Source: Erodium maritimum
Lineage: Eukaryota; Streptophyta; Magnoliopsida; Geraniales; Geraniaceae
DNA: 64,000 nt
NCBI GenBank assembly: GCA_963921825.1
Contig: OY997593.1
Span: 43,911,111-43,975,110 of the forward strand
Direction of reading: 5' to 3'
Shown piece after piece: positions 43,283 to 53,935 of the stretch; within the stretch, counting starts at the first letter, position 1, and each line of letters begins with the position of its first letter. The notes beneath the pieces are model-generated. The model was not told the origin of the DNA and did no database searches. It was given only the letters and a program-made list of their open reading frames with translations. The position numbers and the translations under genes are program-made.

Positions 43283-44838
43283 GAGCATCTCTAATGGTTA
43301 GACACTAGCTAGTTTCAAGGAGCAGTGTCAGGGAGTGCTTTTTGCATCCCCGACATTGCTTCCTGACACTGCTCCTCCAATGGTCTGACACTATTAGTGT
43401 CAGGAGCCATGTTAACACAATTTCACTAATTTAAAAAGCACCCCAAATGTTTGTAATACTTTTATTTGAAACCAAATATGAAATGCGTAACTACTATTTT
43501 TATTTAAAATCACAATAAAATACATTTAAATTGATAATTAATATTTAATTGCGGCCGCCATCTCCATATTTAGCCCAAATGTGTTCGATGAGATCATCGT
43601 GGAGTTGGTGATGAACATTCTGATCCCGAATCCTTGTTCTATGGCCCATGATACTTTCCCTGGTCACCGCTGGTGGTGGTCCTCTACGGACGGCTGCGTC
43701 CGGGACGTTGATGTCGTTGTTGGAGCCCGGTGTCCCGAAGAAAGAGTGTCAAATCCAAAGGTCTTGGGATGCAACGACTTCTAGCATGATCGTGGGGACG
43801 TTCCCGTGGTCCCTACTTGCGAATTATGCAGACCATGCCAGATGACAGTTCTTCCAATCCCAGTGCATGCAGTCAAGACTCCCTTTCATCCCCGGAACGT
43901 CGCGCTCTTTGTTGATTCGCAATAAACGTCTTGTATCTTCCTCGGTCGGGCGTCGTAGATATGTCCGCCCATAAACCTTGATGACGCCTATGCAAAACTT
44001 CTTCAGGCAGTCCAACGCAGTGGTCTCCGCCATTCGCAAATACTCGTCGCATGCATCGGCTGGACTTCCATAACAGAGCTGACGAAGTGCTACCGTGCAC
44101 TTCTGGTGTGGAGTGAAAGAGGCCCTCCCCGTAGCATCCTTTACGTTACGGAAGTAGGCATACCGGTCACTCAAACCATTCATGATCCGTATGAACATGT
44201 CCCTCGACATCCGTAACCGTCGCTGAAACTATTGGTCGTTGTACACCGGTGTAGGCGCGAAGTAGTCACGGATCAACCCCTTCGTGTGCATCTTCTCGAT
44301 TGCGCTCAATCACTCTCCGCTTTGGTCGCGGCGCCAACCTTGAGCCCTCAGCCTCATCATCATCCCGACCCCTTGACTGTATCGATGACATCTCTTGATC
44401 CTCTATTGCTTTTTCCGTTGCCTCCACAAGTCTATCCATCGCTTCGTCTATTTCTTCTTCTGTCATTTGCTTAATTTCCTCTAGCGTTGGAAAATTCGTC
44501 ATTGAAAAAAATAGAATTAGGAAAAAAACTAGAGAATTTGGAGAGGAATAGAGGAAAAAGAAGCTTGAAACAAGTGAGAGGGAGTGAAATTTTTCTTGGG
44601 GTTGTTCTGAATTTATAGAAAATTGTTGGGGCTTTGGGAGTCGTCGCCGACACGTGTCGGGTCGTGAGTGGCCAACCGACTAGCCATTGGCGCCTGGCAC
44701 GACGCGCCGCGTCGTTGCTAGAACCAGCCACGACCCGTTGACACGCCCCCCCTGACACGACCGCGTGACACGACGAGCCGTGCCAGTGAATCGTGTCAGC
44801 GCCGTGTCTGCGCCAGCCTCGACGCGTTGGAGCTCCTC
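43283..44838 (-). mobile_element. PIF/Harbinger element, copy 3 (different subfamily)
   Basis: 3-bp duplication tga at 43280-43282 and 44839-44841. Imperfect terminal inverted repeats GAGCATCTCTAATGG versus GAGGAGCTCCAACGC (10 of 15). 1556 bp, minus-strand transposase remnant. Sub-terminal GTGTCAG/CTGACAC repeats near both ends (43326-43410 and 44750-44815). Confidence 0.8.
43560..44502 (-). pseudogene. PIF/Harbinger transposase remnant (copy 3)
   Basis: N-terminus MTNFPTLEEIKQMTEEEIDE at 44502. A frameshift near 44270 and a TAG near 44229 precede MSRDMFIRIMNGLSDRYAYF, HQKCTVALRQLCYG and ending GSLDCMHWDWKNCHLAW (first catalytic Asp). The frame stops at 43824. Downstream VASQDLWI-like and GSNNDIN-like text (about 43690-43800, second Asp) is readable, but the Glu-containing third is missing. 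Same family as copies 1 and 2 but clearly diverged. Confidence 0.82.
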
Positions 44839-46151
44839 TGAGCACAACTTCTCCATGGTGCAGATTTGTAACTAGCTCCTCGATTTTGCCGCCGTTTGTC
44901 CTCGTCGCCGCCGTCGTGAGACCACGGGGTCTCCATGGAAGATCGAGCATGAACATATCCTCACCCCGTGTTTCACAATAATATATCGGAGAGGCTTTAA
45001 CAATGCAAATCCTCCTACTACAATCCATATCATTTTTTTAGATCCAAGAGTTCATCTTTGTTCTGGTTTGGTTACTACGATGAAGGATTTGTTTTGTTAA
45101 AAATGATTATGGAAAAAATCTGATAAAACGATGAATTGTATTTTGGATTGTGGGTATGCTTGTTTGATCGGAAAATTGATTTTTAGGTTTTGGGTTGTGC
45201 TTGATTAAAGGAGAAAAATAATGAATATGAAGATCTGAAAAAAAAAAGAATGAAATTAATAAAGAATTTTTAAAAATAGTTATGAAAATTACAAATAAAT
45301 GATTAACTTTTAAAAATAAATATGAATAACTCTAAATTAAAATTATTTAAAAAAATTATTTCATTTTAAGAATTACAACATAATATAAACAAACTTAATG
45401 TTATGTTATGTTTAAAATATTGAATTTAAAAAATCATACTTATCAAAATTAGATATAAAAATATGATTGTAATATTTCAAAAATAATTATAAAGTTATTT
45501 CAATAATTATGAATTTAAAAAATAAAATTTTAATTAAAAATATAAAAATAATGTCGGATATAGGGTTGGAGGTAGTTTTAGGGTTAGATTTGATTTTAGG
45601 GTTGGAGTTGATTTTAGGGTTGGAGGTAGTTTTAGGGTTGGATAACTAAGGGCATTTTGGGTATTTTGATAAAAGTTAACAGAAAATGGATGGAAAAGCT
45701 AACGGATAGGGCTTCTGGTTACGAGTTGTAACCTTAGGGTATGTATTAGTTAAAAAAAACTTAAAGGTAATCATCAGAGCACAGACAACGGGCCAGCCTT
45801 GAGGCCCGACCCGCGTGTTTGCGGTCTGCGGGCCGTCCCATTGTGGGACGGCTTTTACGCGGCCCGCGATCCGCAAACACGCGGGCCGGGGCAGGCCTCG
45901 CCCCTCGCACATGGGCTGGGTGCACGTCCCTCGCCCTGCGTCCCTCGCTCCCGTCCTCTCGCGTGGTGACACGTGTCCCTGCAATGAAAAAAAATTAGAC
46001 CGATTGAAAACGGTCGACAATGGCTATTTCTTTTTTAATTAAATCTAAACAATCTAAACCCTATAAATACCCCAACCCCAACCTTATTTTTTTCACACCC
46101 ATTCTCCAATTTCACTCTCCCATCCCCACATTCTACTTTCTAATTTCCAAA

Positions 46152-49100
46152 ATGTTCGACAACGATGTTCTGACATATGAGTAGATGGCAGCCCGATTCC
46201 CGATATATGAGAAGATGGCAGCCCAATTGCCTACATATGAGGACATGGCAGCCCAAATGCGAGTACTTGAGCGACGATTCCGACAGGGTTTTGAGAGGAG
46301 CATGCAGGGAGCAATGCCAAGGATTGAGAGGGCCGCTCGTGGGGAACCAATGCGACGAGAGATTAACAGAGGTCGTGCTGAAGACCACGACCAATTAATG
46401 AGGTACTATTTTGTCGATCAACCCATATATGGCCCAAATATGTTTAGGCGTCGGTTCCGTATGTGCAAACCACTTTTTCAACGGATTATGGACAAGGTCA
46501 AGGAACACGACAATTACTTCGTTCAGAAGCCCGACGCAGCCTCACGGTTGGGCTTATCAACGGAACAGAAGTGCACTGCCGCGATACGGATGCTTGCGTA
46601 TGGGTGCTTGGCCGATTCATTGGACGAAACTCTGCACATTGGGGTAAGCACAATACTTGAATGTTTACGTAAGTTTTGCAAGGCCGTCATTGAGGTATTC
46701 GGAGCCAAGTATGAGCGTACACCCACACCGGCTGACATGGAGCGCTTAATCCGAGAAGGGTACAACCGAGGGTTTCCCGGAATGGCGGGGATGTTGGGTC
46801 TCGAGGTAGGGTTGGAGGTGAACCAACTCGCAGCGGAAAATCAACGAAAACAAAGAGACGATTAAAACCATGAAACAACTAACAAAAAATGGATTCACGA
46901 GAGAAAAATTCAGCACTATTTCTTACTAAAACAAGAACACCGATTAACGAATGATTAGTTTGAGTCTCCAAGATGCCTACGTATCCACATGAGAATCAAA
47001 GCCACGTAGTTCTTCTCTTTGAGGACTCAAGAACACAAAAATGCAGGTGGGAGCTTGCCAAACCCGAAATTGTAAGCAGAGAGGGAGAGACGTGTTTCCT
47101 ATTCTTGTCTTGTGTTTGTTATGTTGAAAAAAGATGACTTAAACATAACAAACCACATACTTGTCCAACTAAAGACATGGGACAAGTATGATGTCAAGTA
47201 AGGTGTAAATTGGACAAAGTATGGCTCGACAAGATGGGGGTTAGGTGGTGAATCACCAATACCTTAATCCTTGTCATGCTTACTTAATACTAATTAATCA
47301 AGACTTGATTAATTAGTTCCATGGGCCTTGGTTGCATGGGCCTCTCATGGGCCTCTTGGAACATGACCTGTGGCCATTCCCAACGAGGTCCCGTGATGCG
47401 CTCATCGCCCCCATGCCTACCATACCGGAAATGTCCAACATTATCCGACGTGATCAATCCCAAGACTCCAAGCCTTGTCTCGATCCGTAATGTCCTATCC
47501 ACTTACGGGCACATGACCTAAAACCCAGTTTTGGTCATGTCCCGAGACAACTCCCTTTTGGCCATTCTTCATAAATGTGTCAATGAGTTTCATCCTCTGG
47601 TGTGACCCTTAGGTTTATGCATGTCAATAGATCAACGTAAAATCCCATTTTACTTGATCCTATTAAAGTGGCAACTAACGAGACTTTAGTATTGTCTGAC
47701 ACTGCATAACGAATCGACCCTGTCGATTCTAACCTTTCCGTCGTCCATGTCATTATCCTTTTATCTCCGATATCCTGATTGAGATAAGGCATAGAGTCGT
47801 CATCCTTATTATTCTCAATCATTGTTCCTTGATATGTGAGATGACTAAATATATGATACCCAATATCATGTGCATGATCATGCTATTCTTTCAGTCACTC
47901 TGGATCAAGCAGCCGAGAATCGATATCTTACCCATACCGTAGTATGAGGGATAAATCCCTTAGCCGTCTTTCGTGTCACTCATGTAGTCCATCCTCAAGC
48001 CAATCTTGGCCGTTATGGAAGCCCTGTTATGGACAACGTTAGGCTCAGGTCAAACTCAGTTGTTTACTGCATAGCGATCACAAAGACTCCTTGGTCTAAG
48101 GATACATGACAAGCTACAACAATGAATATGTTCATGACTTGATCTATGGCACATATTCATGTCAGTTCGTCCAATATCATGTCTCACATGATATCTATGA
48201 TCAAACTCTGGAATCCCATTCCAATGACTAACAGATAGTAAGCCATAAAGAGCCATCTTTCATACTAGTCGCTTATAGTGAAGCTTTGTTGACTAGGGAC
48301 CCATCGAGTGCGATCTATCTCGATCTATGGTTCTATTCGCATGGTGTTCATAGATCAGAGCACACATCGATATATTACTCCAACACATAAGTACTATAAA
48401 GCCGCTTTAATTTTATTGCTAACGATGATATATACATTTGGCCATTTAGGATTGAACTATGGGCACTAAGACTAACATGTGAGTCTTGACTACATGCATT
48501 GGAAGTGGAAGAATTGCCCACTCGAAGACCAGGGAGCCCATGGACGGGGAAGTCACCACGTGGAGAAGACGGTTATGCTTGAAGCTGTAGCGTCCCGTGA
48601 TTTATGGATTTGGCATGCGTTTTTCGGGATGGTTGGCTCGAACAACGACATCAACGTCCTCAACAACAGCCACTTATTCCAAGACGCTTACTACGACCAT
48701 GAGCCGGGAGTGGAGTACTATATCAACGGCCATCGGTACGACCAACCTTATTACTTGGTGGACGTCATTTACCCAACATGGGCACGGTTCGTGAAGACTA
48801 TTCGGCATCCCTACGAGCCCAAAGAGAAGTTGTTTGTTAAATGCCAAGAAGGTGCTTGGAAAGATATTGAAAGGGCTTTTAGAGTACTTCAAGCAAGGTG
48901 GCACATCATTTCCCGTCCCGCTCGTACTTGGAGCAAACACACTTTGGCTGATATCATGCACACTTGCATCATTCTACACAATATGATTGTAGAGGATGAG
49001 CACGACCGGTACGAGTATGGGGATGATGAGTTGTTGTACGAGCAACCTCCAGAAATGCCGAATTGGACACCACCGGAACGATGGTACCAAGGAGGGCCAT

Positions 49101-49226
49101 TAGCATACCAACAACTAGTGGATTGTCAACAAAGTCACAAATCATCAGACCCACAAACAACTACAAAATGATCTTATGGAGAACTTATGGGGTATATATG
49201 GAGCTGGTTTCCGTGACGAGGAGTAG
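46152..49226 (+). pseudogene. PIF/Harbinger transposase, split by an LTR insertion (copy 2)
   Basis: First part 46152-46791: MFDNDVLTYE, one TAG (46182-46184), then open from MAARFPIYEKMAAQLPTYED to GYNRGFPGMAG. Second part 48479-49171: SLDYMHWKWKNCPL (first Asp), GSNNDINVLNNSHLFQ (second Asp), KDIERAFRVLQARW (Glu), open to 49171. A 2-bp deletion near 49131 changes the last residues relative to copy 1; the family end GAGFRDEE is readable up to the stop at 49224-49226. The DDE core itself carries no stop. The protein would have cut and rejoined element ends at 3-bp targets. Confidence 0.88.
46792..48477. mobile_element. Solo LTR, copia-type, nested in PIF copy 2
   Basis: 1686 bp starting TGTTGGGTCTCG and ending GACTAACA. 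The flanks gggga (46787-46791) and tgtga (48478-48482) match at 3 of 5. It interrupts the transposase exactly between GGMAG and SLDYMHW. TGTTGG...AACA ends fit Ty1/copia; no internal region or coding sequence, so solo. It is unrelated in sequence to the copia LTRs at 28524 and 37028. Confidence 0.78.
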
Positions 49227-49631
49227 TCGTTTATACTCTTGGAGCTGGTTTTTGGGTTGTATTAAAAGGGGATGAATAAAATTTCAAGTTCATTTTTATT
49301 CGTGTTAAATTTATTTATTATTTATTTATTGTCATTATAATTTTTTTCACATTTGTTTATATTTTATATAATTTAAACGGTTTCTGATAAAGAATTAAAT
49401 AAAATAGCAAAATATCAATTAATTAACAACTCAGCATCCAGTCAGCACAAGGGACTCACTGTGAGCCTCATTGCAAAACACCCACTATTCTAAGTTCACA
49501 GTCCCTCAATTTTGTCCAGTCAACACAAGAGACTACGGACCAGGGACTCACCAAGGGTCTTTCCATTGTACATGCTCTCAGTTAATCGTGTCAACTTAAG
49601 GGTATGCATTTGTAGTTTTCCCTTGTATTTA

Positions 49632-50248
49632 TTCAGAATCTAATAGCATGTGCAGTCCATATTGACTTTAATGAAGGTAAGATAGAGGTGTATTAATAGG
49701 ATAATTTTAATTTTTATCTTCTCTTTTAATTGAAAAGAAAATGCCTTGTATTTCATTTAACCTCGACTGAGCTCAAATGTTAGGTAATACAAAAATAACT
49801 AATTCAATATAATTACAGATTTAGAAAAGGAAATGATGGTGGATGAGAAAGGCGGAAACAATGAAAATCTGGTGTGATTTTCATGGTAAACTGGCAAGAT
49901 ACTTATAGCCAATGTTGTAAAAGGCGGCCGCCTAGGCGGAAAAATCAGCCAAAACACCACGTTTAGTGTGGGTCGGGCGCCTAAGTGGGCGGGGCGGGTG
50001 CCTAGGCGGGCGGGCGGGCGCGTAGACCGGGTAAATGTTCGGATCGGGCGCCTAAACCACACATTAAGTACTTGAACTATTTGAATGAAAATGGGCCAAA
50101 AAGAATTGGCCCAAACCAAACTCTATAATCAGCCTAAAGAGTTTTACCATGTAATACATGTTTGATGTTCTTTTATAGAAGAAAGCTATATATACTTTTA
50201 CTTATTCAGCGATGTGGGACTTGCAAACAAGTTTTTAATTATATATAT
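49632..50248. other. Unassigned sequence with partial hAT-type MITE
   Basis: No gene. From 49910 the sequence CAATGTTGTAAAAGGCGGCCGCCTAGG opens like the MITE at 16448 (same TIR, same GCCTAGGC sub-terminal repeats to about 50060). No matching right end is found, so it is truncated or its right end has diverged. Confidence 0.6.
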
Positions 50249-50261
50249 GGTTGGTATCAGG

Positions 50262-50883
50262 TAGGGATGGCAATGGGGCGGGTATGGGGCGGGGACCCCG
50301 TTCCCCGTCCCCGTCCCGCCTCACCGGCAGTCGCCCCATCCCCGCGTTGACCATATCCCGCGGGGACCCCGTGGGGATGGGGCGGGGAACGGGGATTTTA
50401 TTCCCTACTCCCATTCTTGCGCCATTCTCATTACCCGAAAAAATACACAAGTGTCAAATTTTGATCCATTTTAAATGATATTCAGATTTTTATATGTAAA
50501 ATCTATGTCAAAACACAAGTGTCTGAACCAGATTGTTGATAAATTTGAATTGTTTTTTTTAAAGTAAAAACAAGCATTTTGAAAACAACCCAAAGTAATA
50601 GAAGAAAATTACAGAGAAAATAGAAATATACCTGATGAAACCGTGTGTGGCAGCGATGTGTTATGTATATATTATTAAAAAAATAATTATTTTAAAACTA
50701 ATAGTATGGGGTGGGGATCCCCGCGGGATGGGGACTGCTTGCCCCGTCCCTGCCCCATCCCCGTCAAAGTCCCCATTTAAATCCCGGTACCCCGTCCCGT
50801 TTAAAAAATCCCCGTCCCGAACCCATCCCACGCGGGGCGGGGGCGGGGATCCCCGCGGGGGGTGGGGCGTTTTGCCATCCCTA
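50262..50883. mobile_element. hAT-type MITE, 622 bp
   Basis: Starts TAGGGATGGCAA and ends with TTGCCATCCCTA (perfect 12-bp TIR). A perfect 8-bp duplication gtatcagg sits at 50254-50261 and 50884-50891. Sub-terminal GGGGCGGG/CCCCGTCCC repeats, AT-rich core. The small frames in it are not genes. Confidence 0.97.
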
Positions 50884-51052
50884 GTATCAGGTACAAACCA
50901 CCCCTTATTGTGCAAACTACGAACCAATCTGAGTCATATGATCCCCCCAAAGTGATGTCAGCAGAGCGCACCAGATGCTGACACGTGGGCAATAAATATA
51001 TAAAAACCGCACCTTATTGTGCAAACTACGAACTCACCAAGTGCTGACACGT

Positions 51053-51222
51053 GGGCGCGCGCGCTGTTGGTGCGCGCGCGCACAGTGCTGATAGTTTGCA
51101 TTTGTGCTAAATTATCAGCACCGTGCGCGCAAACTATTAGCACCCGCGCGCGCGCATGGTCTACACGCGCACGCGCGCGGGCAGAGGCGTGCGTGAAGCG
51201 CCATGTGTCAGCATCGCGCGCG
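51053..51222. repeat. Alternating GC/CA tract (Z-DNA-prone)
   Basis: Blocks such as gcgcgcgcgctg, tgcgcgcgcgcaca, cgcgcgcgcgcatgg and acacgcgcacgcgcgcggg within 170 bp, separated by ATTATCAGCAC-type phrases that repeat as inverted partners (gtgctgatagtttgc / gcaaactattagcac). Confidence 0.85.
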
Positions 51223-51319
51223 CTCTGCTGACGTCACTTTGACCGCATCCTGTGGCTTAGATTGTTTTGTAGTTTGCACGATAAGGGTGGTTTTTACTGG
51301 ATAGCTACCCTATATATAT

Positions 51320-53330
51320 ATATATTTGAGTAAATATGAGATTTTATTTAAATATCGGAAATAATGATGTTTTGAAGAGGCTCGGGGATATGACCCCTTG
51401 CCAATTCCAGGCAGGGGAAGAACAAGCCGCCCTGGCAAACCAATGAGTTGCTTTGTTTGCTGTCCATTTTACAAAATCGAGTTGCACGCACTCGAGTTTA
51501 GCTGAAAGGGAAATACAATCTGTGACGATTGTTCCCAAAGGAGATAGCAATCGCCCTCCTTTCCTGATCATATCCACTATGACCTTACAATCACTTATCA
51601 CATTCGTCTGTTGCCTTGGATACTGCAATAGCCACGTCAGCGCGTCTTGAATAGCATATGCCTTCACGATCCCGAGTTCTGAGGACCGTGGAAGGATGTA
51701 GAACGGGCCCCCGTGAGTTGTCCCCTATCATCTCTACATATCCAACCTGTTCCCATCTTATCTACCGCCGCAACTAGCGCCCCATCTGTATTTATGGTCC
51801 ACGTACCTTGACCGGGACATTCCCAAGACTCTGCTGCTCCTATATGTGGTTGACGAGGGGTCGCATGTGCTTGATGTTTCCTATTTCTAGCTTCCAGCCA
51901 TCCTACCTGTAGATAGGGGTGGGCATGGGCGGGTATCCGACCCGACCCGTACTAGTTTGAATCCGCCCGCGCATTTGCGGATCGGATAAGCTTAATTTCA
52001 AATCCGCCCGTCGGATTGCCCTTTTGGGTTCAGATCCGCCCGTAAAAAATTCGGGCGGATCAGGCCTAAACCGAAGATCTGCATCTTATAATAAGATATC
52101 TATTTCAATAGTAACTCAAAACCCTTGTTCGGTGGAGAGTACTCAAAAAGGAAGTGGAACAAGTGAAGAAGATGAAGACATGGCCACATCGGGTGGGGAG
52201 AAGACGATCACAACGGCGAAGAGAGGGACGAGGACGGCGAGGGTTACGGCGGCGGGGAGAGGAGCAGCAACGAAGACGTATACACCATTGAAGCCTTTCT
52301 CTGGTTTGGGCGTTCGTCAAAATAGAATATAGAGGGAAGAAGAACACAACTTTGACTAGAATTTGAAAACTTAAAAGATAAGGGATAAGGTTGTATGGAG
52401 ATTAGAGAGAGAGAAAGAGATTAGGTGATTACGTGGGATAAGATTGGGTGAAGAGAAGGATTACATGGGTACGATAAGGTTGGATGGAGTTAGTATGTGG
52501 CTGGATTTAAAGAGTAAAATAGTAAAAAAGTTTCTATTATCAGTGTAATTGGTTAAAATTAAATGGGCTTAAGAATCGGGTAGAATAGACAGGTTAGTAG
52601 AGGCCCAAATACTAACTGAGCGGGCGGATCGGGTGATCCGTGGATCACCCTTTCCTAATCCGATATCCGCCCAACAACTCGCGGATCTGGAGATTTTTGA
52701 TCCGATATCCGATCCGTAAACCACGGATAGAGCTTATATGAGTGTCGGATCGGGCGGGTTTTCAGGTGGGTCGCATGTCGCGGATTTTTTTCACACCCCT
52801 ACCTGCAGATAGAAGGCCATATGAAAAATACTGGCGACTGGCTGTGAGATATTTTCCCAGACAACTTTGTTTTTGGCCTTCCACAATTCCCACAAAATAC
52901 ATCCCACCAGGCCACCACTTGCCGGGGGATTGAGTTGGAGCGTGCTTTTCACCTAGCCTGTGATATCCTGAGCATCTTAGGGGGTGTTCAGGCCTGACCT
53001 GGCCCAACATCCTGGTGCTACGGGACACTGGACAAGCAAGTGTAGCTCGGATTCATCTGCCTCTGAGCAGACCGGGCACCTCGCCTCCATTGCCACATGT
53101 CGTCGCCTAAAGTTTTAGCCACCTGTAGGCACCCTGAGCATGTTCTGCACAGAAAAGTTCGCACTTTCGGCATCACTTCTAGCTTCCAAATAGTTGTCCA
53201 TATATCCGTCTGGGGCTGAAAAGACGCTTGCTCCTGTTGACTCGGGCTATAAGCAGACTTCACGGAGTACTGTCCCAAATAGTCTCCCGCCCAATACCAC
53301 GAGTCCGAGAAGATATTGGTTGTATATATT
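51320..53330 (-). mobile_element. LINE 3' end: zinc-binding RT region and RNase H
   Basis: Minus strand. 53018-53310 reads DSWYWAGDYLGQYSVKSAY then WKLEVMPKVRTFLCRTCSG, the zf-RVT segment of plant L1-clade ORF2. After the MITE, 51700-51890 carries GTWTINTDGALVAA (first RNase H Asp) and 51344-51667 carries VISDCKVIVDMI and WTANKATHWFARAA (RVT_3-type RNase H). The stop is at 51344, and a short AT-rich tail ends near 51320. Endonuclease and most of RT are absent, so it is 5'-truncated. The frame changes at least twice between domains. The 888 bp MITE (51914-52801) splits it. Confidence 0.83.
51914..52801. mobile_element. hAT-type MITE, 888 bp, nested in LINE
   Basis: Starts TAGGGGTGGGCATGGGCGGG and ends TTCACACCCCTA. 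The 8-bp duplication cctgtaga (51906-51913) / cctgcaga (52802-52809) has one difference. Sub-terminal CGGATCGG/CCGATCCG repeats on both sides. The frame 52024-52332 (SVESTQKGSGTSEEDED and so on) has no known family. Confidence 0.93.
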
Positions 53331-53935
53331 ACTGATTCCTATTTTTTTATTCAACAATTCTATTTAAAAGATAAATAGGTAAAGTATTGACAGTGTACAT
53401 ACATATTTTTTTTTGAAACGAGTAATGAGGTGTTGTATTATTGTAGAACAACAACTTTACAGGGTAGGACATAATTGTCCAAGATTTCAGATATTTGTCC
53501 CGATCGGCCGTAGCCCGTCAGGTGCTCATGGATCCATAAAAGTAGTCTTCTTTGAATCGCATATCCGAACTTAGGAGTTCCTCTTACCGAAATTTCAAAA
53601 ATACTAAGACCCAAAGTCCTAACCCTAGCCATCCAAAAATTTATTCGACCTAAAACAGAATAAAAAACAGGAAGTAATGCCTTTGGTGCGGATTTCCCGA
53701 GACTGCCCGGCAGTAGTAGCCCCGGGTCTGTGAATATAGGTCCCAGTATGACAATTTCACCCCCTCCGGATCCTATCATCCATCCTGCGGAGGGTCAAGT
53801 CCCTACAACTGAATTCCAGCTGCTCTTGTACAAACCCTTATCCCCGATGCTTGGCCCTTAACCGGTCCCAGCGGGACCCACTGCTCTCCGTCCGGTCCAT
53901 CGACAACGGCGGCACAGGGGATCCCGGGACGCCCG

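Larger units (their letters stand above)
45777..49577 (+). mobile_element. PIF/Harbinger element, copy 2, with nested LTR
   Basis: 3-bp duplication tca at 45774-45776 and 49578-49580. Termini GAGCACAGACAA and, inverted, GAGCATGTACAA. The empty site is readable from the foldback partner arm. Transposase is in two parts around a copia-type LTR (46792-48477). The 5' 200 bp are GC-rich (45790-45980) with a GGCCCG palindromic zone. It is the most complete of the three PIF copies. Confidence 0.88.
42411..49622. mobile_element. Mutator-like foldback element carrying two nested PIF elements
   Basis: Left end AGGAAAACTATAAACGCATAC and right end (reverse complement) GGGAAAACTACAAATGCATAC. A 9-bp duplication ttgtattca (42402-42410) / ttgtattta (49623-49631) flanks it. 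Matching arm sequence includes CTTAAGTTTTTTTTAACT and TTACAACTCGTAACCAGAA on the left, and their inverses around 45710-45770. The nest contains PIF copy 3 (43283-44838) and PIF copy 2 (45777-49577). Unrelated central sequence at 42990-43282 and 44842-45060 resembles promoter or UTR DNA and may be captured host sequence. Confidence 0.82.
50249..51310. mobile_element. GC-rich foldback element with nested MITE
   Basis: Left end GGTTGGTATCAGG then (after the MITE) TACAAACCACCCCTTATTGTGC. The right end inverted reads GGGTAGCTATCCAGTAAAAACCACCCTTATCGTGC. Arms also share TGATGTCAGCAGAGCGC / TGACGTCAGCAGAGCGC and GATGCTGACAC. Both ends border TATATATAT, so any 9-bp duplication is in low-complexity sequence. 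The core (51053-51222) is made of alternating G/C runs. No coding capacity. Confidence 0.7.

Noticed and set aside
52024-52332. 102-codon frame inside the 888 bp MITE
   Set aside because: No known family, low-complexity composition, and the MITE is defined by its ends as non-coding.
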